Positions 1-8,154 of a stretch of DNA of 64,000 bases are shown piece by piece. A program made the translations under genes and the position numbers. Location: positions 1,488,001-1,552,000 of the forward strand of contig OY762448.1 in the NCBI GenBank assembly GCA_963665705.1, given 5' to 3'. This DNA comes from Saccharicrinis sp963665705 (GTDB lineage: Bacteria > Bacteroidota > Bacteroidia > Bacteroidales > Marinilabiliaceae). The notes beneath the pieces are model-generated. The model did not search any database and was not told where the DNA came from. It was given only the letters and a program-made list of their open reading frames with translations. Within the stretch, counting starts at the first letter, position 1. Every line of letters starts with the position of its first letter.

Positions 1-503
1 CAAATCTCAACAGCATGAATAACTCTTTTGGAGTTCTTTAAATCAACTTGATCGTAATAATCCGGATCTAATTGTTTTAATATTCTTTTGAGTGATTCAA
101 TGCCTTCGGTATCGTATTGTCTTTTTAGTTTGTCTCTAAGTTCTTGATCTACTGTAGGTAATTCATCAATACCTTTACAAATAGCATCTATATACATCAT
201 AGAGCCGCCAGTAAGAACCAGTTGGTTGTGTTTTTTAAATAATTGTTGGGTTAGTTTTAAAGCTTCTTGTTCAAATTCCCAGGCGCTATAATAATCATGA
301 ATAGATTGTGATGCTATATTATGATGCTTAGCTGCACTGAGTTCTTCTTCAGTTGGAGTTGCAGTTCCTATTTTTAATTCTTTAAATATCTGTCTGGAAT
401 CTGCCGAAATAATTTCTGTATTATAATGCCTGGCAATTTCAATACTGGTTTTTGTTTTACCAATCCCGGTTGGACCAACTATAACAATTAAATATTTGTG
501 CAT
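1..503 (-). CDS. miaA: tRNA dimethylallyltransferase MiaA, N-terminal part (cut by window edge)
   Basis: MiaA transfers a dimethylallyl group from DMAPP to N6 of adenosine 37 in tRNAs that read codons starting with U. Reading leftwards from the ATG at 501-503, the protein starts MHKYLIVIVGPTGIGKT, with the P-loop at residues 10-17, ADSRQ at 34-38 (catalytic Asp/Ser region) and GTATP at 46-50, all hallmarks of the family. About 167 of the usual roughly 300 codons lie in the window; the 3' end continues beyond base 1. It shares orientation with the small gene 23 bp upstream and may be co-transcribed with it. Confidence 0.95.
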   Translation of the reverse strand, partial: MHKYLIVIVGPTGIGKTKTSIEIARHYNTEIISADSRQIFKELKIGTATPTEEELSAAKHHNIASQSIHDYYSAWEFEQEALKLTQQLFKKHNQLVLTGGSMMYIDAICKGIDELPTVDQELRDKLKRQYDTEGIESLKRILKQLDPDYYDQVDLKNSKRVIHAVEI

Positions 504-526
504 TAAATGATTGAATTGAAATGTAT

Positions 527-1075
527 TTATAAATTTTCCAAATCATCAGTATATGATATCATTGAATCATTATCAAATTCTGAGTCCTGATAGTTATAAT
601 AGTCGTCCTCATCAAAATCTATAGTTTCTTTTAGGGGAGTTTCCGGACTACCTTCTCCCAGCAGATCACTCATATCAAGTTGTTCAGGAGCATTTCCTGC
701 TGCAAAAAGGCATTTGATTTCTTTACAGTCTTTGTTTTCAATTTCATAACACTCTATAAAGAGATTTCTTTCATTAAAGAAATCAAATACGTATAGTGAG
801 CGTTGTTTGCTCTGAGTAATAAACTGACTAACTTTTGTGTTGGCCATTATAAATGAATCAGAAGTTTCATCCATTGCCATATCCATTAAGGTAATTTCTT
901 CCTCTTTTTGCCATTCTTCGTCTGTAACAAAGAAAGAAGCCATTTGACCTTCGTCAAAATTTAATAATTCTTGAATGAAATTGTGTAAGTCGAAAAAAGT
1001 AGCTTCTCCACCAACCTCAATGTCTCTAATAAAATCCTCGTCTTCTCCAGAAATTAATCTTAATCTAATCGTCAT
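527..1075 (-). CDS. Small acidic protein resembling plasmid pRiA4b ORF-3/IS1096-TnpR-like family
   Basis: 182 residues, no signal peptide or membrane segment. The N-terminal half (MTIRLRLISGEDEDFIRDIEV, then FDLHNFIQELLNFD and SFFVTDEEW) has the beta-alpha-beta look of the pRiA4b ORF-3-like fold, and the C-terminus is strongly acidic (DFDEDDYYNYQDSEFDNDS region). In Bacteroidota such proteins are often encoded next to miaA; here the two genes share a strand and are 23 bp apart, so co-transcription is likely. No catalytic residues are recognised and the molecular function is unknown. The family assignment rests on memory of the fold pattern and is moderate. Confidence 0.7.
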   Translation of the reverse strand: MTIRLRLISGEDEDFIRDIEVGGEATFFDLHNFIQELLNFDEGQMASFFVTDEEWQKEEEITLMDMAMDETSDSFIMANTKVSQFITQSKQRSLYVFDFFNERNLFIECYEIENKDCKEIKCLFAAGNAPEQLDMSDLLGEGSPETPLKETIDFDEDDYYNYQDSEFDNDSMISYTDDLENL

Positions 1076-1698
1076 GCTTAATTTTTTCAGTCGGCAAATA
1101 TATAAAAAGATCTGATGTTAAAAATAGATCAAAAATCATATATATTACCCTTGATATTTAATTGTGAAATATTTAATAATGAATATGTTCTGATTAAATA
1201 ATGACACAAATTGTTTGAGTGTTAACGTATATACTTCATAAAAGTTTTACGTAGAGGTATTTATTTTTCAAATGAGGCGGATGTGATGTTTATTTAATAG
1301 AGATTTTAATAAAAGCATATTTCAAAATAGGGATTGATGAAATAGGTCTCAATATATTCTGATTTGAATGAAGAATATGTATCATAGAGTCCATCAAATA
1401 GGAGTTTACTATTTTCACGATATAATTAGAAATTTAATCGGGCATTCAGTGTTTAAATAAATTTACCTATTAAGCATATGAATCGAATTTAGTAAGTAAT
1501 TTATATAAAACATATCATATAAGTATGATAAAATATTTCTTGTTTTACTGAGGTTTGAAGGATTGTATAGGATATTCTATGCTTAATTTACGGGACTTGA
1601 ATCTAATTTATTAATTTTGGCAATTATTAAAAGAGTATTGAACCATGTATTAAAAAATATGGTTGTATAGTAATTATCGTTAATATTAGGGTTTTATA
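1076..1698. other. Intergenic region, no gene seen
   Basis: About 620 bp of very AT-rich DNA between divergent genes. No ORF, RNA gene or strong hairpin was seen. I looked for a SAM-type riboswitch ahead of the trans-sulfuration enzyme and did not recognise one. Promoters for both flanking genes must lie here, but no convincing -33/-7 pair could be assigned. Confidence 0.5.
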
Positions 1699-2940
1699 AT
1701 GACAATTAAGAAAGGGTATACTACTAAGTCAATTCACACCGAACTACCACAAAAAGATGCTTACAATGCATTGCATATGCCTGTTTATGATGGTGTTGCT
1801 TTTGAATTTGATACTGCTGAAGATATCAGAGATTCTTTTGAAGGGAAGGTTTTTGCGCACGCTTATAGCAGAACGACTAATCCAACCGTAGCTTTTTTTG
1901 AGCAAAAGTTGTTGAATTTAACAGGAGCTCATGCTGCTGTGGCACTTTCATCTGGTATGGCGGCAATTTCTAATACCTTGTTGGCATTGGTGGAAAAAGG
2001 TGGCAATATTGTTTCTTCAAATCATTTATTTGGACATACTTATGCTTTGTTAAAGGAAACATTGCCTTCGTGGGGTATCGAAGTGCGATTTGTAGATATG
2101 AGTGATCTGGATCAGGTTCGTAATAGTATAGACAAGAATACGCGAGTGTTGTTTTTTGAAACCATTACAAATCCTCAACTAGAGATACTTGATATAGCAC
2201 AGGTTAGTGAGTTGGCTCATGAAAATGATGTAGTTGTGGTGGCCGATTCAACAATAACTCCGCCTTATGTCTTTCAATCATCAAGCTTTGGTGTGGATGT
2301 GGAAGTGATGTCTGCTACAAAGTTTATGTCTGGTGGTGCTGCAGCTGTTGGTGGTGTTGTTATTGATAATGGCATTTTTGACTGGTCAAAATTACCAGCT
2401 TTAAAACAGTGGCATGAAAACTATAGTTCAAATGCATTAGTTGTTAGAATAAGAAAAGAAATATTCAGGCATCTGGGTGGGTGTATGACAGCACATACGG
2501 CACATTATTTAAATTTGGGATTAGATATTCTGGCTTTAAGAGTGGATAGATGTGTGGCAAACTGTATGAGTTTAGGTGAATTTTTCAGCGCACATACTAA
2601 GGTTAAAGATGTGAACTATCCCGGGATGAAAGAAAATGCTTTTTATTCTTTAAGTGAAAAGCAGTTTTCGGGAAAGCCCGGAGCTGTGATGACAATTGAT
2701 CTTGATACAAAAGAGGCGTGTTTTTCCTTTTTAAATAAGCTGCAGATTGTAAGGAGAGCTACAAATTTAAATGATAATAAAACCTTAATTATTCATCCGG
2801 AATCAACTATTTACTGTGAGTTTGATTTAGAGGAAAAAAAAGAAATGGGAATACGAGATACGATGTTGAGAATTTCTGTTGGAATTGAGGATGTTGAGGA
2901 TTTGATTAGTGATTTTTCACAAGCTCTTGAATTAATGTAA
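1699..2940 (+). CDS. PLP-dependent trans-sulfuration enzyme (Cys/Met metabolism family)
   Basis: 413-residue cytosolic enzyme of the cystathionine gamma-synthase / O-acetylhomoserine sulfhydrylase / methionine gamma-lyase superfamily. Visible motifs: YSRTTNPT at 56-63 (phosphate-binding Tyr/Arg), SSGMAAI at 84-90, the cofactor Asp in VADST at about 183, and the Schiff-base lysine K208 in SATKFMSGG. Exact substrate cannot be read from sequence; the surroundings (cysK, cysJI, Rrf2 regulator) suggest homocysteine or methionine synthesis with sulfide or cysteine as sulfur donor. The next gene starts 2 bp after the stop, so the two are probably co-transcribed, an odd pairing with an outer-membrane barrel. 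Confidence 0.9.
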   Translation: MTIKKGYTTKSIHTELPQKDAYNALHMPVYDGVAFEFDTAEDIRDSFEGKVFAHAYSRTTNPTVAFFEQKLLNLTGAHAAVALSSGMAAISNTLLALVEKGGNIVSSNHLFGHTYALLKETLPSWGIEVRFVDMSDLDQVRNSIDKNTRVLFFETITNPQLEILDIAQVSELAHENDVVVVADSTITPPYVFQSSSFGVDVEVMSATKFMSGGAAAVGGVVIDNGIFDWSKLPALKQWHENYSSNALVVRIRKEIFRHLGGCMTAHTAHYLNLGLDILALRVDRCVANCMSLGEFFSAHTKVKDVNYPGMKENAFYSLSEKQFSGKPGAVMTIDLDTKEACFSFLNKLQIVRRATNLNDNKTLIIHPESTIYCEFDLEEKKEMGIRDTMLRISVGIEDVEDLISDFSQALELM

Positions 2941-2942
2941 AT

Positions 2943-4124
2943 ATGTACAAAAGCGTTTTTTTACTGCTTATTGTATTATTGAGTGTTATTAGAATTGATG
3001 CTCAAACAAATGATGCATCAAAGTATAAATCTACCACACCAAAGAGTTCCTCTTCATTGGTAAATAGTATCACCTCACTTACAGAATGGGGAATAGACTT
3101 GATTACCATTGAAAAAGAGAATTCTACTTTTTTCTTTTTGCCTGTGGTGGGGTATGAAAACAGAACAGGTTTAAGTATTGGTTTGCTACCTTCCTGGAGA
3201 TTTTATCTGGGAGGAAAAGAAGAGGGGGCTGATTATTTTAGACCATCGAATATTTCGGTATCTTGCGAATTTTCCACTTCCGGGATGTATGAGTTTTATA
3301 CATCTTCGAAGTTTTATACCAAGAGTAACTGGTATTTTAAAACCAAATGGATGATTCAGTATATGCCTGATCAGTTTTACGAAATAGGCAATACAACTGA
3401 CAAAGAATCCTACTCGGAAATAGAAGAAAATAAACTTGAGTTTACCGGAAGGATAATGAAAGTGATAGATAAAAAGTGGTTTCTTGGGTTGAATTATGAT
3501 TTTGGATCCTATGATGTGAAAAATGTTGATGGGGATGTGTTTAATAATCAGGTTAGAGGCTATGAAAAAGCATGGGTGGCAGGATTAGGACCATCTGTAA
3601 CTTATGATAATAGAAATAGTGTGATTTATCCGGTTAAGGGTGTATTTCTGGAGACTTCGTATCTGGAATATTTACCTTCTCTTGGAGATTATGATTTTTC
3701 AGCTTTTAAATTGGATGTGAGGACTTATATTGATTTGGGGAAGAATGAACAGGTTCTGGCATTTCAAAGTGTGATAAAATCTACATCAGGAGACGTTCCT
3801 TTTTACCGCTTATCAGAAATAGGTGGAAAAAGGTTATTCCGGGGGATATCGCATCCGTATAAATATATAGACAACCAGAGTGCATATGTACAAGCAGCGT
3901 TTCGTTCAAAATTATGGTGGCGTTTTGGCTGTGAAATTTTTACCGGAGTAGGTAATGTTTTTCATGAGTTTGATGCAGAAATATTTAAAAAGGTGCATGT
4001 GATGGGTGGTGCAGGTTTGCGTTTACGTGTTTTAGAAAACGAAAAGTTAAGTTTTAGAATTGATTACGGTACAACGAATAGAGGAGATAGTGGTGTCTTT
4101 TTTACTTTAGGAGAGGCTTTTTAA
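2943..4124 (+). CDS. Outer-membrane beta-barrel protein of the BamA/TamA surface-antigen type
   Basis: 393 residues with a clear signal peptide (hydrophobic 4-18, likely cleavage after A20 before Q21). The rest is rich in alternating aromatic beta-strands and contains the Bac_surface_Ag-like signatures YDNRNSVIYPVKG and LFRGISHPYKY, and it ends in the aromatic residue F, typical of barrel proteins recognised by the BAM machinery. There are no obvious POTRA domains: after a short Ser/Thr-rich stretch the barrel begins, so this is a barrel-only member, shorter than BamA or TamA. It starts 2 bp after the trans-sulfuration gene, implying an operon. Its cargo or ligand is unknown; a role in envelope biogenesis or secretion is an inference. 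Confidence 0.8.
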   Translation: MYKSVFLLLIVLLSVIRIDAQTNDASKYKSTTPKSSSSLVNSITSLTEWGIDLITIEKENSTFFFLPVVGYENRTGLSIGLLPSWRFYLGGKEEGADYFRPSNISVSCEFSTSGMYEFYTSSKFYTKSNWYFKTKWMIQYMPDQFYEIGNTTDKESYSEIEENKLEFTGRIMKVIDKKWFLGLNYDFGSYDVKNVDGDVFNNQVRGYEKAWVAGLGPSVTYDNRNSVIYPVKGVFLETSYLEYLPSLGDYDFSAFKLDVRTYIDLGKNEQVLAFQSVIKSTSGDVPFYRLSEIGGKRLFRGISHPYKYIDNQSAYVQAAFRSKLWWRFGCEIFTGVGNVFHEFDAEIFKKVHVMGGAGLRLRVLENEKLSFRIDYGTTNRGDSGVFFTLGEAF

Positions 4125-4361
4125 TGAACCTAATCTTCTTTTAGTCGTTGTTTATATATGAGAATGAGGAGTGAGTTAATTTTGTTGCGTATGAGGTGTC
4201 AATTTTATTCTTATTTTATAAAATCATGAATTGAGTAAAGAGTATAGTACGTTTATTAGACAAAAGAAAATGTGTTTAAACAAGTGAAACGAATATGGAT
4301 TTAATGTGTTAAATGATAAGTAATAACATAGTTATAATTCATCAAGAGTTTTATCTGGGAA

Positions 4362-4811
4362 ATGAAAGTAAATAATAAACAGATGAAATTATCGAAAAAG
4401 ACAGAATACGGTTTAAGATTTTTATTGTCACTGGCGGAGTTGGGTGAGGAAAAATATATGGGGATTTATCAAATTTCTTTAAGGCATAATATTCCAATGA
4501 AATTTCTTGAAGCTATTGCTGTTACATTGAAGAAGAGTGGAATGCTCGAAGTGAAAAAAGGTGCTGGAGGAGGATATCGATTGAGGTTGCATCCCAAAGA
4601 AATTTCATTACTAATGGTGTATGATTGTCTTGATGGTGGATATAATAAAGATTTACCGATAAAAGAAGATGATTCGAATAATCAAAAAGCAGTTTATAAA
4701 GTAGTTAATCAAATGAATAATGAGATGTCGGAAGTGTTAAATATGAAAACGCTTGCAGATATTCAGAAAGAATTTCGTGATATGAATGAAAGCTTGATGT
4801 ATTATATTTAA
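4362..4811 (+). CDS. Rrf2-family transcriptional regulator (CymR-like)
   Basis: 149 residues. The block MKLSKKTEYGLRFLLSLAEL is the typical Rrf2 start, followed by a winged helix-turn-helix (about 34-70) with the AGGGYRL wing. The three clustered cysteines that bind Fe-S in IscR/NsrR are absent (only one Cys, in YDCLDGG), so it resembles the cysteine-metabolism regulator CymR more than IscR. Its location between the trans-sulfuration gene and cysK/cysJI fits control of sulfur assimilation; two similar 17-bp partial palindromes upstream of cysK are candidate targets. ATG 4362 gives seven extra residues; the internal ATG at 4383 matches the usual family start and may be the real one. Confidence 0.85.
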   Translation: MKVNNKQMKLSKKTEYGLRFLLSLAELGEEKYMGIYQISLRHNIPMKFLEAIAVTLKKSGMLEVKKGAGGGYRLRLHPKEISLLMVYDCLDGGYNKDLPIKEDDSNNQKAVYKVVNQMNNEMSEVLNMKTLADIQKEFRDMNESLMYYI

Positions 4812-5036
4812 AAAAAACAACAGTCGGCTGTCTATAGTACGCTGTCTTCAGTCATCAGTCAATAGTAAGCAGTCTACAGCCGACAGTGGGCAGTCAACAG
4901 TTGGTGTAGTTCAAGTGACTGGAGATCAAGTTAGCGAATTAATAAATTAACAAGTAAACACATTTTCAAATCCCCTACTACCAAGAGTACGCTATATAAT
5001 GGAGGCTGCGAACTGAGTACTGAAGACTAAATGCTA
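4812..5036. repeat. Intergenic patch of degenerate 7-bp CAGTCnn repeats
   Basis: Between the convergent Rrf2 and chemoreceptor genes the DNA is largely variants of CAGTC plus two bases (for example at 4851-4905: CAGTCATCAGTCAATAGTA, then CAGTCTACAGCC). The same heptamer family recurs at 9970, 11790, 20680, 21338, 22835, 24165, 25510, 27075, 60780, 61125, 63040 and 63190. No gene is present. Confidence 0.75.
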
Positions 5037-6155
5037 TTACATTTTAAAGAATTCGATATTTTTAATCAGTTGATTAGATTGTTTTGAAAGGTCTTTTGAA
5101 TTTACACTCATTTCCTCCGACATTTTAGCATTGTTTTGTGTGATCATATTTATGCTATTGATGGCAGTGGTTACTTGATCAGATCCTGATTTTAATTCAT
5201 TACTTGAAACACTAATTTCTTCCATTAAATTCATGGTATTTTCCATTGAAGGAATGGTTTCTTCCAAATGTGAACTTACCTGAATTGAAAGGTTTAACCC
5301 CCGAACTGTGATTTCTTTTATTTCATTAGCTGATGTTTTACTTATTTCAGCAAGTTTCTTTACTTCTCCTGCAACAACAGAAAATCCGGCACCTGCTTCA
5401 CCTGCTTGTTTGGCTTCAATAGCAGCATTAAGGGCAAGTAGGTTTGTTTCAATAGCTATCGTATCTATAATTTTTATTTTCTCAGCAATTAAAGTAATGG
5501 CTTCATGTAATTCCCGGGCGCTTTGGGCACTAAGCTGTAATTTTTTATTGGTTTCAGCTGTGACCAGATGTGTTTTTGAAGCATTTTCATTGGAGGAATT
5601 TATATTGGCGTTCATCTCTTCCATTGATGCTGAAATTTCTTCTAATGCACTAGCTTGTTCACCAGTACCTTTTGATAGGGATTGCGACATGTTATTTGAT
5701 TCTATTCCCATTGAATCAACTTCATTGGCTGATATATTAATTCTATTTAATGAAGTTTTAAAAATATTAGATAGATCAATAATGCTTTTGTTTAAGGTAT
5801 TTAATTCGCCAATGTATTTTTTCTGAAATTCCTTTTTATTAATGATGTTTAAGTCGCCTTTACTTAAATCTTTTATGTTGTTTACCAGTTGCGATAATGG
5901 TTTTCTTACCCAAACAGAAACACTATATAGTAAAACTGCAGTTATGGATAATCCCCCGACTAAAGCAGCCCAAAAAGGATAGGCTTCCGGGTTGTTGTAG
6001 TGAATTCGGCTATTAACAACCGTAATAAAAACGTTGGCAATCCAAATGACACCGATTCTTAAAAAAATACTATTCTTAAATAATTTTCTTAGAACGATAG
6101 TTCCAACAATAACGGCAAATACAAATACAATTAATAGATTTAATGATCCTTCCAT
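5037..6155 (-). CDS. Methyl-accepting chemotaxis protein without a sensory ectodomain
   Basis: 372 residues. Three hydrophobic segments (about 5-22, 32-48, 61-82) are followed by a HAMP-like linker (85-105) and a complete cytoplasmic signalling domain whose hairpin tip, residues 234-270 (IETNLLALNAAIEA, then GAGFSVVAGEVKKLAE), is canonical. There is only a tiny loop between membrane segments, so it has no periplasmic ligand domain; it probably senses a membrane or energy cue, or pairs with a partner receptor. It couples to CheW/CheA; no che genes are nearby. It is convergent with the Rrf2 gene. The domain call is firm, the stimulus unknown. Confidence 0.92.
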   Translation of the reverse strand: MEGSLNLLIVFVFAVIVGTIVLRKLFKNSIFLRIGVIWIANVFITVVNSRIHYNNPEAYPFWAALVGGLSITAVLLYSVSVWVRKPLSQLVNNIKDLSKGDLNIINKKEFQKKYIGELNTLNKSIIDLSNIFKTSLNRINISANEVDSMGIESNNMSQSLSKGTGEQASALEEISASMEEMNANINSSNENASKTHLVTAETNKKLQLSAQSARELHEAITLIAEKIKIIDTIAIETNLLALNAAIEAKQAGEAGAGFSVVAGEVKKLAEISKTSANEIKEITVRGLNLSIQVSSHLEETIPSMENTMNLMEEISVSSNELKSGSDQVTTAINSINMITQNNAKMSEEMSVNSKDLSKQSNQLIKNIEFFKM

Positions 6156-6334
6156 ATTGATATTGTTTTATATAGTGTGCAATTTTACTCATAATTTGGT
6201 AAAAAAGTATCTTGTCTGGATTTTATATGGCTTTGTTTTGTAGAGTTTAGGAGTATTACTATTAATGTTGTATATTCTATATTGAAGTTTTTATGATTAT
6301 ATGAGGAAATCTTAATGAAGTAATCATTAGTATA

Positions 6335-6351
6335 CCTACTATTTAAGTATG
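6335..6351. promoter_or_regulatory. Candidate operator 1 upstream of cysK
   Basis: 17-bp site CCTACTATTTAAGTATG, an imperfect inverted repeat (TACTA/AAGTA). A second very similar site lies 104 bp downstream. Both are 100-210 bp before cysK. Assignment to the nearby Rrf2 regulator is inference. Confidence 0.3.
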
Positions 6352-6438
6352 AATAATTAAAATAGGGTTGTTGTTTTGGATAATAATCTGAATATAAGTA
6401 TTGTAAAGTGAGTTTTGAAGGTTGTTTATCTATTTAAG

Positions 6439-6455
6439 CCTACTAAAATAGTATG
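6439..6455. promoter_or_regulatory. Candidate operator 2 upstream of cysK
   Basis: 17-bp site CCTACTAAAATAGTATG containing a perfect TACTA-3-TAGTA inverted repeat. It shares CCTACTAnnnnAGTATG with the site at 6335-6351, with 104 bp between starts, close to ten helical turns. Confidence 0.35.
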
Positions 6456-6544
6456 TTAATACAAAGAGTAGATGTTGTAGATCTAAAACCCAAGCAGTAT
6501 GTTTGTGTTATAATAATAAAGCGAAATTTTAAACACATATTATC

Positions 6545-7462
6545 ATGACCAAGATTGCAAAAAATGTAACTGAATTAATAGGAAATACTCCATTGGTTCA
6601 AATTAACAAATTAAATGAAGGTGAAGCAGAAGTAGTAGCCAAATTAGAATTTTATAATCCTGCAAGTTCAGTTAAAGATCGAATTGCATTTGCAATGATT
6701 GAAGATGCAGAACGTCAGGGTAAATTAAACAAGGATTCTATTATTGTTGAACCAACAAGTGGAAATACAGGAGTAGGTTTAGCTTTTGTATCAGCAGTAA
6801 AAGGTTATCGTTTAATTCTTACTATGCCTGAAAGTATGAGTGTTGAAAGAAGAAAGCTTCTTGTAAAATTCGGAGCTGAGCTAGTTTTAACACCAGCATC
6901 TCAAGGAATGAAGGGAGCTATTGAAAAAGCACAGGAAATTGCAGCTGAACATGAGCATTCATTTATTCCTCAGCAATTTGATAATCCGGCTAACCCGGCA
7001 ATTCATAAAAAAACAACAGCTGAAGAAATTTGGAGAGATACAGACGGAAATGTTGATATTTTTATAGCAGGAGTTGGTACTGGAGGAACATTATCAGGAG
7101 TGGGTGAAGTTTTAAAAGCAAAGAATCCGGAGGTAAAAATTATTGCTGTAGAACCAGCAGATAGTCCGGTTATTGCAGGAGGAAAGCCAGGGCCACATAA
7201 AATACAAGGTATTGGAGCTGGATTTATCCCTACGAACTTGAATACATCTCTTATTGATGAGGTTGTTCCTGTAAAAAATGAAGATGCTATTAAAACAAGT
7301 CATCAGGCTGCACTTAAAGAAGGACTGTTATGTGGGTATTCATCTGGGGCTGCCATATGGGCTGCCATTGAGGTTTCAAAGCGTCCGGAGAATAAGGGTA
7401 AAAGAATTGTAGTTCTGTTACCGGATACAGGAGAAAGATATTTAAGTAGTTTTGAAATTTAA
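6545..7462 (+). CDS. cysK: Cysteine synthase A (O-acetylserine sulfhydrylase)
   Basis: 305-residue PLP enzyme that makes L-cysteine from O-acetylserine and sulfide in the cytosol. The Schiff-base lysine is K44 in NPASSVKDR, the substrate loop TSGNTG is at 71-76, the phosphate-binding loop GVGTGGTLSG at 176-185 and the family-typical GYSSGAA is near 265. Length and motifs fit CysK rather than CBS. The ATG follows TTTTAAACACATATTATC, with no Shine-Dalgarno, as usual for this phylum. Together with cysJI downstream it completes sulfite-to-cysteine assimilation. Two palindromic sites upstream are candidate regulatory sites. Confidence 0.95.
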   Translation: MTKIAKNVTELIGNTPLVQINKLNEGEAEVVAKLEFYNPASSVKDRIAFAMIEDAERQGKLNKDSIIVEPTSGNTGVGLAFVSAVKGYRLILTMPESMSVERRKLLVKFGAELVLTPASQGMKGAIEKAQEIAAEHEHSFIPQQFDNPANPAIHKKTTAEEIWRDTDGNVDIFIAGVGTGGTLSGVGEVLKAKNPEVKIIAVEPADSPVIAGGKPGPHKIQGIGAGFIPTNLNTSLIDEVVPVKNEDAIKTSHQAALKEGLLCGYSSGAAIWAAIEVSKRPENKGKRIVVLLPDTGERYLSSFEI

Positions 7463-7494
7463 GCAGTAATTGCACACAAAATAAAAGAATGATT

Positions 7495-7519
7495 TACCAG
7501 TTTTTTATTACTACTGGTA
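7495..7519 (+). terminator. Weak hairpin after cysK
   Basis: 7-bp arms TACCAGT and ACTGGTA separated by 11 bases, 32 bp after the cysK stop. There is no strong T-run after it, so intrinsic termination would be weak. Confidence 0.35.
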
Positions 7520-7633
7520 TTCTAAAACGAACATTTTTGCAATCTGCATAGACTCACGAGTTGGTGCATTACAACTAGTGCATTATGTGCGTTATATGAG
7601 AATAAAACGTACGATGCATTAGTTGTTTCCTAA

Positions 7634-7890
7634 TAACCCGAGTTTGATATAAAATTATTGGCTCAGACCGCTTATAAATAATGAGTTTCAATGAATATTT
7701 ATGAAGTCATAGCGGGTTATGTCAAACAAATATGAAGCAGAAAATCGTTGTTTATACGTGGCTTGTTATTAAAATACTAATCTACTTCGTTAAATTCTTC
7801 TACCATAGCTCGCTATGCAAAAAGAATTTGCCTTGTATATCAGTATTTTAATAAAATCTGAGCTCTTTAATTTTAATCGAACTTGGGTTA
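7634..7890 (+). mobile_element. MITE-like element, copy 1 (257 bp)
   Basis: The ends are imperfect inverted repeats of about 34 bp: left TAACCCGAGTTTGATATAAA, right (reverse complement) TAACCCAAGTTCGATTAAAA, both running on to GCTCAGA. An almost identical sequence lies in the opposite orientation at 17388-17716. No ORF inside. Presumably a non-autonomous element mobilised in trans; no matching transposase is seen in the window. Confidence 0.7.
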
Positions 7891-8154
7891 ATACCACAAG
7901 TATTATTAATTTATTTTATAAAAGAGATTATTCCGATGAAAATGGTACTTCGAATGCATATTGAAATATTTATGCTTTTTTGTTGATAACAAAAGCATTA
8001 TCACCATGCTGTGATAATAAAAACATCCTTTTTTGATTAAATTGATTTGCAAGGCCTATTAAATTAAGTTAATCAAGTAGTTAAATTAAAATACAAATAT
8101 ATGGTTGTCTAAATTCATCCAACAGCCATTGTTATGCCTAAATTTTATTGAATT

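Larger units (their letters stand above)
7463..8154. other. Intergenic region between cysK and cysJ
   Basis: Nearly 700 bp without a gene. It contains a weak terminator-like hairpin just after cysK (7495-7519) and a 257-bp MITE-like element (7634-7890). The remaining ~260 bp before cysJ is AT-rich and shows no clear feature. Confidence 0.6.

Noticed and set aside
1076..1698. SAM riboswitch before the trans-sulfuration gene
   Set aside because: No recognisable conserved core or pseudoknot elements were seen.
5308..5826. 172-residue ORF antisense to the chemoreceptor
   Set aside because: The minus-strand frame has canonical MCP motifs; the antisense frame is a composition artefact.
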